A DNA stretch of 64,000 nucleotides from Pseudomonas sp. S04 (GTDB lineage: Bacteria > Pseudomonadota > Gammaproteobacteria > Pseudomonadales > Pseudomonadaceae). The notes beneath the pieces were generated by a model. That model was given only the letters and a program-made list of their open reading frames with translations. It was not told the origin of the DNA and did no database searches. Positions within the stretch are counted from its first letter, which is position 1. Each line of letters opens with the position of its first letter. The DNA lies in the NCBI RefSeq assembly GCF_009834545.1, contig NZ_CP019427.1, positions 248,001 to 312,000 on the forward strand, in the 5' to 3' direction. Positions 59,377 to 64,000 of this stretch are shown here, one piece after another. The position numbers and the translations under genes were made by a program.

Positions 59377-59651
59377 TTGAGCGATCAGTTGAAGAGGATT
59401 TGCTCAACAAGGTCGTGCTCCGGCATCGGCGTAGCATTACCACCGATAACCGTCTGCATGCTATCCAGGGCATTTTGCCACAGGACTGCAAACTGATTGA
59501 TACATTGATGACCAAGTACAGCTGCTACGAACACAGTCAATCTAGTGAAATCCCCGTGTTTATCCCGGATGAGCCAGAGCTGCGTCAGGACTTGGAAACA
59601 CTCAAGGCATGGCGTGACGGTTTGACCAAGCGACGCGCTGAAGTGGCTTAG
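59323..59651 (+). pseudogene. Displaced C-terminal part of the zinc-hook ATPase
   Basis: About 105 residues in another frame directly after the G7 tract: AAYRMLAQGVCSEFRKLIER, VLRHRRSITTDNRLHAIQGI, and LMTKYSCYEHSQSSEIPVF. It reads naturally as the continuation of the ATPase (GETGG-AAAYRML if one G is added). It has no ribosome site of its own. It may be the product domain (possible nuclease) or a stabilising tail. Confidence 0.7.
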
Positions 59652-59740
59652 TCGAGTAATAGCTAGTGCAGGGAGCAAAGCTCTCCAACGATACGCCCAG
59701 GTTGATTCCAAGCCTACCAGCGAGCATTAAAATAGGTTAG

Positions 59741-59770
59741 ATAAAGGCGCTCCTCGGAGTGCCTTTATTG
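59741..59770. terminator. Probable terminator between convergent island genes
   Basis: AAAGGCGCTC and GAGTGCCTTT form a stem with a four-base loop and flanking A/T runs, between the ATPase gene and the Cys/His-rich gene. Confidence 0.65.
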
Positions 59771-59794
59771 TTGATTGGTGAGATCGACCTCCAA

Positions 59795-60790
59795 TCACGA
59801 CGCGATACGAATACCCGTCGCTCCATAGCGTTGCTTGAGATCTTGATCCACCTCTGCTACGAAGCGTTCGGGGCGCACACCCAACAAAGTTGAAGTCAGC
59901 TGCTGGACGGCTTCAACATTTTTAGCTCTAAGCGTCTGAGTTTTAACCATTTGCACCGTCAATACCAGGTTCTCTGGCTCCAAGAAGTCGAAGATCAACT
60001 TTTGCTGAGCCCCGAACTCCCGCTCAATCACTGAAAGCGCACCAAGCTCGCGAAAGATCGCCTCGGTTTCAAGCAGTTCAGCCTTGGTCAGGCGCTTCTT
60101 GGTAGGAATTGCTTCGAATCGATGGAGAAAGGAGTAAAGTTTTTCTTGGTAGCTTTGCGCATCCAAATCCAGCCAAAGTCCCAGGCCTTTAAGGAATCCA
60201 CAAATGTGTGGATACCACCGGCGTTCAACGGCGTCCTTGCCTTTTGCCGTTTCGTCTTTCTTGGTGATCTGGTATTCCCACGTTATCTGGAAAGAGTTGC
60301 GACGCCAGCGCTCCAAAAGATTTTCAAAAACCGCCTCAGGAAAAGCTTCACGGATTCGGAATATTTGACTTTCTAGGTGGCGGAGCTGTTTCAGGGCGTT
60401 TTTGACACGTGTAATCAGTTCTGTTCGGTCCTTAATCCTTTCGTTTATTTGGTGGGCTCGGATAGAAATACGCTCTGCGGAGCCCAGCTCTAAAAGGGCC
60501 TTCCTGACTTGGTCGTCATCAAGACCTAGATGGTTGAAGGCGCAGCAGTTGCCAATCAACACCCGTTGCCCGTTTATGCACTCCACCGCAAATCCATGAG
60601 AGTGCTCTTGCCCACACCGACTACCCTTCTTAAGAAACTGACACTGTGCTTCTGATTTGATCAAATGATAGGAGCGTAAAGGACGGCTGTAGGTTTCTTT
60701 CGACAACAGACAATCGAAATCAATAGCGAAAAGACTTTTGATTTCATCGAGATACCTGATTTCGTGAGTGGCTGTGCTAGATGACGACAT
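59795..60790 (-). CDS. Cys/His-rich protein of unknown function
   Basis: A 331-residue protein without signal peptide. Residues 50-90 contain C50, C59, H63, H65, C71, C82, C83 and H87 (QCQFLKKGSRCGQEHSHGF; LIGNCCAFNHLGL), a likely zinc site. The rest is helical and charged (RVKNALKQLRHLESQIFRIR; EPENLVLTVQMVKTQTLRAK). GTGGAG lies before the ATG. It is in the island between the ATPase and an HNH-like gene, the latter on the same strand 165 bases upstream. I do not recognise the family. Confidence 0.6.
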   Translation of the reverse strand: MSSSSTATHEIRYLDEIKSLFAIDFDCLLSKETYSRPLRSYHLIKSEAQCQFLKKGSRCGQEHSHGFAVECINGQRVLIGNCCAFNHLGLDDDQVRKALLELGSAERISIRAHQINERIKDRTELITRVKNALKQLRHLESQIFRIREAFPEAVFENLLERWRRNSFQITWEYQITKKDETAKGKDAVERRWYPHICGFLKGLGLWLDLDAQSYQEKLYSFLHRFEAIPTKKRLTKAELLETEAIFRELGALSVIEREFGAQQKLIFDFLEPENLVLTVQMVKTQTLRAKNVEAVQQLTSTLLGVRPERFVAEVDQDLKQRYGATGIRIAS

Positions 60791-60955
60791 GGGCTACTCC
60801 ACAAGGCATGGGGCGAGGCTTGACCATCGAAGCATGATGTTATCGTCGCATCAGTGGTTATGCAACCAGCCTGTCTAAGCGTACAGTTAGTGTTTTATGA
60901 AACCAGGTCCGAGGCCTCGATCCCCAAAAGAGAGCTGCTCCAGATACGGTTGTGC

Positions 60956-61597
60956 CTAGGCGGATCCGCCCCGCAGCGTCTTGCGGCCAGCGGCGTTTTG
61001 CAGATGACAGTCCTTACACACGGCTTGTAGCGTCGCGCTCTGATGCGCCTGTAGCGTGTGGGCGAGAGCGGAGTTGTCTACAGGTAATGTGAAAGGTTGG
61101 TCGCTCCACCAATCGAAACCACGAAATGCGTTGCGAAACTCAGAAGTTGTCATAAGCTGCATCGCCTGACGGGCTATCAATTGGAATTCGGGACTCACGT
61201 GATCCACTTCGGTAGAGGGAAGAGCTCCACAACGCTCACAGATCGGAAACTCAAGCCTCCGAGCGGATAAAAAGGGCGCTGATGCCAGGCGCAGTGCAGA
61301 TTGAATCCATTCATTTTGATCTCTTGGATCTAAGCATTGAGACCAAGACACCTTATGCCATATACCTGGATCAAACAGACCATAAAAGTCATAGCCGCCA
61401 CCAGGTCGATACAGCATGCGGAACTGGCTCGGCCGCAGATCGTGGACAGAGCAGTAGTAGTGCTTTTCGGCGATAAGATCTGAGATCAAGTCGTCTTGAA
61501 AGACCTCCTCAAGCTCCCGCTCTTTCAGTCGCAACCGGATACAGGCTCGCAACTGAGTCTTGGTCATCCCTGCAAAAAAAGCTGCGCCTCGTTGCAT
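60956..61597 (-). CDS. HNH-like zinc protein, possible nuclease
   Basis: A 213-residue protein. The C-terminal half has the treble-clef pattern of HNH proteins: C120 and C123 (FPICERCGALPS), EVDHVSPEF with Asp132-His133, and C194 and C197-His198 (AVCKDCHLQNAAGRKTLRG). The N-terminal half (AEKHYYCSVHDLRPSQFRML) is unrecognised. The ATG at 61597 has GGGAG upstream; an inner ATG at 61567 is less likely. In this setting it may be a defence or mobile-element nuclease, which is inference. Confidence 0.65.
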   Translation of the reverse strand: MQRGAAFFAGMTKTQLRACIRLRLKERELEEVFQDDLISDLIAEKHYYCSVHDLRPSQFRMLYRPGGGYDFYGLFDPGIWHKVSWSQCLDPRDQNEWIQSALRLASAPFLSARRLEFPICERCGALPSTEVDHVSPEFQLIARQAMQLMTTSEFRNAFRGFDWWSDQPFTLPVDNSALAHTLQAHQSATLQAVCKDCHLQNAAGRKTLRGGSA

Positions 61598-61947
61598 GCT
61601 CTTGTCTCCCTATCATGATGGCCCACTGTAGCCGTCAAGCCACTTTGACGCACGTGTGACGTCTTAATAAAGACCGTTTCCGGTTAGCTGCTTGCAGTCT
61701 CGATATGTCGGGCGGTAAGCGTGCGGTCAGCAATGTATCGGAGTGTTCAGGGGTAGTTACGCAGTTAGTCGCGGAGGTATACATTCCTGGTTGGTGCAGC
61801 CAAAAGCAGCAAAGAGGGGACAGATTTTATTTGACTCTCGACAGGCGAGAGTAGACCAAGAACTGACAGTAACGGCCGACCGCTGTGGATCAACCGAATA
61901 CTGGGCTCCAGCAGTGTTTAGAAGTCGTATAGGTTTCGAGTGAATTG
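61598..61947. other. Intergenic region in the island
   Basis: About 350 bases with no convincing gene. It holds a third copy of the dispersed repeat (GAGGGGACAGATTTTATTT at about 61814). Confidence 0.45.
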
Positions 61948-62523
61948 TTAACGCTCATCTAACGCAGACCTAATAGCGGAAGAGAAGCGGGCCATAGCGT
62001 TCTTATCCGTTGTTAAAGCATCTCTCAATCCGCAGGAAATTTCTAGCTGAAGGCCTTGCCCTTTGGTCCCACGATTACAAATGTTATTTTTGTCGTGCCC
62101 TTGAATGCTCGTATCGTTATGTTGACTTGCAGTGAAACCTGCGGCTTTAAGATGGCAGATCATTGACGCACAAAGCTGGTCAGCCAAGCCTCCGACGTTG
62201 ACGAAATGTTTATTCCCTTTTTGGCCATGAAAGGTCACAACCACCTGAGCTGACTGGGCAACATCGATTCCTTGTGGCTCGTCAAAGCGTGAACTTGTGA
62301 TATGCAGGTGTCGATTGCTGCGCGACTTGCAACCTTCAAACAAATAATACGTGAGATCTTCCCCGGCGACGCTCCTGCATATCTCCGATGTTCCAGGCTC
62401 GATCTTTCCGGCGTGAGGAGCAATTAAAGCTACTGCACTGCCTTTCGGTCTCACCACGATGCGATAAGCGCCATCAGGCTCAGATGTTGAGAGTTCTGCA
62501 AAAGTGACGTACTTGTCGGACAT
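61948..62523 (-). CDS. Poly-gamma-glutamate hydrolase family protein (phage PghP-like)
   Basis: About 191 residues from ATG 62523 (MSDKYVTFAELSTSEPDGAY), the usual start of this family; in-frame ATGs upstream lack good ribosome sites. Zinc-peptidase motifs are visible: LIAPHAGKIEPGTSEICR (His37, Glu42), NRHLHITSSRFDEPQ (His72 and His74) and VVVTFHGQKGNKH (His99). PghP enzymes, first known from Bacillus phages, cut poly-gamma-glutamate capsules. No signal peptide is seen, so release would depend on lysis or another export route. The gene suggests phage ancestry of this segment. Confidence 0.78.
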   Translation of the reverse strand: MSDKYVTFAELSTSEPDGAYRIVVRPKGSAVALIAPHAGKIEPGTSEICRSVAGEDLTYYLFEGCKSRSNRHLHITSSRFDEPQGIDVAQSAQVVVTFHGQKGNKHFVNVGGLADQLCASMICHLKAAGFTASQHNDTSIQGHDKNNICNRGTKGQGLQLEISCGLRDALTTDKNAMARFSSAIRSALDER

Positions 62524-62633
62524 GGGCTCGGATACCTGAATGGGCGAAGATCGATTCATCAGTCTAGCCACTATCTAGCTTTCTACCGAGTCGCCTCTGC
62601 TTTCTGAACACATCGAACGTCTGCTTCTGGCCC

Positions 62634-62789
62634 AGAGTGTGTAAAAACGCTTCGCCAAAAATGAAGTGTACGCGTCTGTGCTAAATCTGAAATTTATCGC
62701 ACGTCAGCAGATGTGGATTTCGCGTAGAAGCGCGATTTCCAGTCCAGTTTTGAGTACCTGTCGCGCTCAAAACGTTTTTACACACCCTC
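62634..62789. mobile_element. MITE-like element with terminal inverted repeats
   Basis: GTGTGTAAAAACG at 62637-62649 and CGTTTTTACACAC at 62773-62785 are perfect 13-base terminal inverted repeats (longer with one mismatch) bounding about 150 bases without a coding frame. The inside has a smaller dyad (TCGCGTAGAAGCGCGA). A non-autonomous element moved by a transposase elsewhere is the simplest reading. Confidence 0.6.
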
Positions 62790-62809
62790 GGCCGTTTTCT
62801 GACCTTCGT

Positions 62810-63085
62810 TTAGCGGTTGAACTGCCAGGGTTTTCCTAGGCGATGAGTGAGTAATTGCATGGTCAGCAAGTAGTAATAGCGCGTCGAGTCAGTGCGCTGT
62901 TTTAGGTGGTGATTCAAAAACCACTCAAGGTGTTTTCTCTGCCAAGTCCATGGATTGTCGCGTTGCCAGCGCTCAGCTATTGCTGTTTGGATAGTCTTCG
63001 CCTGACGAAGGTGGCGTTGGCGCGTGGTGTGAGACCCAGTCAGGACGCCCGCCAAGAACAGCTCCGTATCGAATGGCTTGCTCAT
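62810..63085 (-). CDS. Small basic protein coupled to the integrase
   Basis: A 91-residue basic, aromatic-rich protein (RQRHLRQAKTIQTAIAERWQ; STRYYYLLTMQLLTHRLGKP). Its ATG overlaps the integrase stop by four bases (ATGA), so it is translated together with it. It may be an excisionase-like helper or a DNA-binding partner; I do not recognise it. Confidence 0.6.
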   Translation of the reverse strand: MSKPFDTELFLAGVLTGSHTTRQRHLRQAKTIQTAIAERWQRDNPWTWQRKHLEWFLNHHLKQRTDSTRYYYLLTMQLLTHRLGKPWQFNR

Positions 63086-64000
63086 GTTCGACCACCGATA
63101 TAAGCCGATACCACGTCGATACGGCCGTGCCCCAGCTCATAGCTGATTTGTACTCGGGCCTCCTGATCTAGGCGTCGGTCGAGTTGATAGCAATGGCCAC
63201 CGTTGATGGGTGCGGGGTAGTGGGTGATTTTTTCATAGCGTTCGCACGCATAGGCTGCCCGCAATTCGTGGAAGCCTTTGAGGTCGTGCTTATGGATGAT
63301 GTCCCGTGCGGGACGGACGATTCCCTGCACAAAATCGAGGTAGCTTTCGTTCGGTGCAAGCAGGTTGCAGCTACCGTCGAGCAAGACCTGTTCGGCAAAC
63401 TTCAGTGCGTCGACAATATGATTATCTACCGTAATCCAGCGAGGTGCTGACGCGCCTGAACGGCCACCTTTGGTGCCGTCCTGGATGTTGATTCTGCCAA
63501 GTTGCTCTGCTTCACGTTGCAGCCGGGGCAGGTTGGCCAAAATGGCCTCGCGCACGCGCATGCCGGTGGCTCGCGCCAGCTGGGCGATGGCCGCCGCACG
63601 CGGCATTTGGTGTTCGCAGAGCACGTCGACGATCCGCTTCACGTGATCGCGGTCTTGGCCTTGCGGCACCGAGCGACGAACACTGTTCCGCCGCATTCCC
63701 AGCGTCTTGCTCGGACTCGGCACTTTCACATACTGATCACCGCGAAGTGCGGCCATGGTTCGGTTTACGCTGGACAACCGGTTTTGCGCGGTGGCGATGC
63801 TGATAGCGCCTTGTTCAACTTGGTGACGCAGATGACCGGCGTAGTCCAGCAAGGTCCGCCAATCAATTTGCCTCGCATCGTTAAACCCGGGCCCATCCTC
63901 AGACCGACACCATCGTACAAATGCCAGCTAACGATCACTGTGCGCTTTGACGGTCCCGTAATGCCCTCCGCCGAACATGTCTTTTAACGCCTGCGGCCCG
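63082..64000 (-). pseudogene. Tyrosine integrase with an in-frame TAG, 5' end beyond the window
   Basis: The frame reads from the right edge (GPQALKDMFGGGHYGTVKAH, then SDR), meets TAG at 63928-63930, and continues LAFVRWCRSEDGPGFNDARQ to the stop at 63082. The C-terminal catalytic set is complete: Arg in ARATGMRVREAI, the HxLR box FHELRAAYACERYE, and LGHGRIDVVSAYIGG with the nucleophile Tyr. The TAG is most simply a TGG-to-TAG change of a Trp. The downstream part could in principle restart at an internal TTG (63852), giving ~256 residues without the full N-terminal arm-binding domain. Confidence 0.75.

Noticed and set aside
54853..61597. Island considered as a Gabija, Septu or retron system
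   Set aside because: No GajB helicase or reverse transcriptase is present. The zinc-hook ATPase and HNH-like gene are on opposite strands with another gene between them, so they do not form a PtuA-PtuB operon.
61743..61943. Short + strand open frame in the island
   Set aside because: It runs across the GGGGACAG repeat, lacks a ribosome site and shows no recognisable motif.

Overview
The window comes from a gamma-proteobacterial Pseudomonas of the P. fluorescens type. The support is high GC coding sequence, many REP elements of the fluorescens kind (core GAGCGAGCTTGCTCGC or GAGCGGGCTTGCCCGC), typical Pseudomonas proteins (OprD-family porin, AguA/AguB, FdhF/YdeP-family oxidoreductase), and a gene order from gshA-tex-ompR/envZ-rimK-hslR-hslO-pckA through fdhD-lysM-yrfG-nudE-cysQ to dctBD that, as I recall it, follows P. 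aeruginosa PA5203 down to about PA5165.

Layout. 1-8.7 kb holds sulfur and osmolyte genes: a partial D-cysteine desulfhydrase, a serine acetyltransferase, a ~0.9 kb palindromic repeat element, a choline-type BCCT transporter behind a probable BetI operator, and a complete tauABCD operon. 8.8-28 kb is core housekeeping: gshA, tex, an OmpR/EnvZ pair, rimB-rimK, hslR, a PAP2 phosphatase, hslO, pckA and a RecQ helicase. It is broken once, between pckA and recQ, by a small AT-richer islet with a lipase-like alpha/beta hydrolase. 28-38.9 kb carries the molybdo-oxidoreductase/FdhD pair, a LysR regulator, a BON-LysM protein, yrfG, nudE-cysQ and a DctB/DctD-type system for sigma-54 promoters. 39-44.3 kb carries a 970-residue kinase/aminotransferase fusion and the agmatine-to-putrescine genes aguB-aguA. 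44.5-49.4 kb has a TonB-dependent receptor, a DsbA-like protein and an OprD-type porin whose leader holds a strong promoter followed by a terminator-like hairpin. 49.6-53.8 kb is a three-gene envelope cluster (OmpA-like lipoprotein, multi-pass inner-membrane protein, exported VWA-like protein) that I could not match to a named system.

From about 54.4 kb to the right edge the window is a genomic island. It starts next to two degenerate tRNA 3'-end-like segments, has lower GC and dispersed repeats, and holds an OLD-type ATPase/TOPRIM protein, a zinc-hook AAA ATPase with a one-base frameshift at a poly-G tract, a Cys/His-rich protein, an HNH-like protein, a phage-type poly-gamma-glutamate hydrolase, a MITE-like inverted-repeat element, and a tyrosine integrase with an in-frame TAG. 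The contents look like a decaying anti-phage or mobile-element island.

The best candidates for something undescribed are the 49.6-53.8 kb envelope cluster, the island ATPases, and the orphan + strand terminators that suggest small RNAs near 28.1 kb and 47.9 kb. No complete tRNA, rRNA or CRISPR array was seen.
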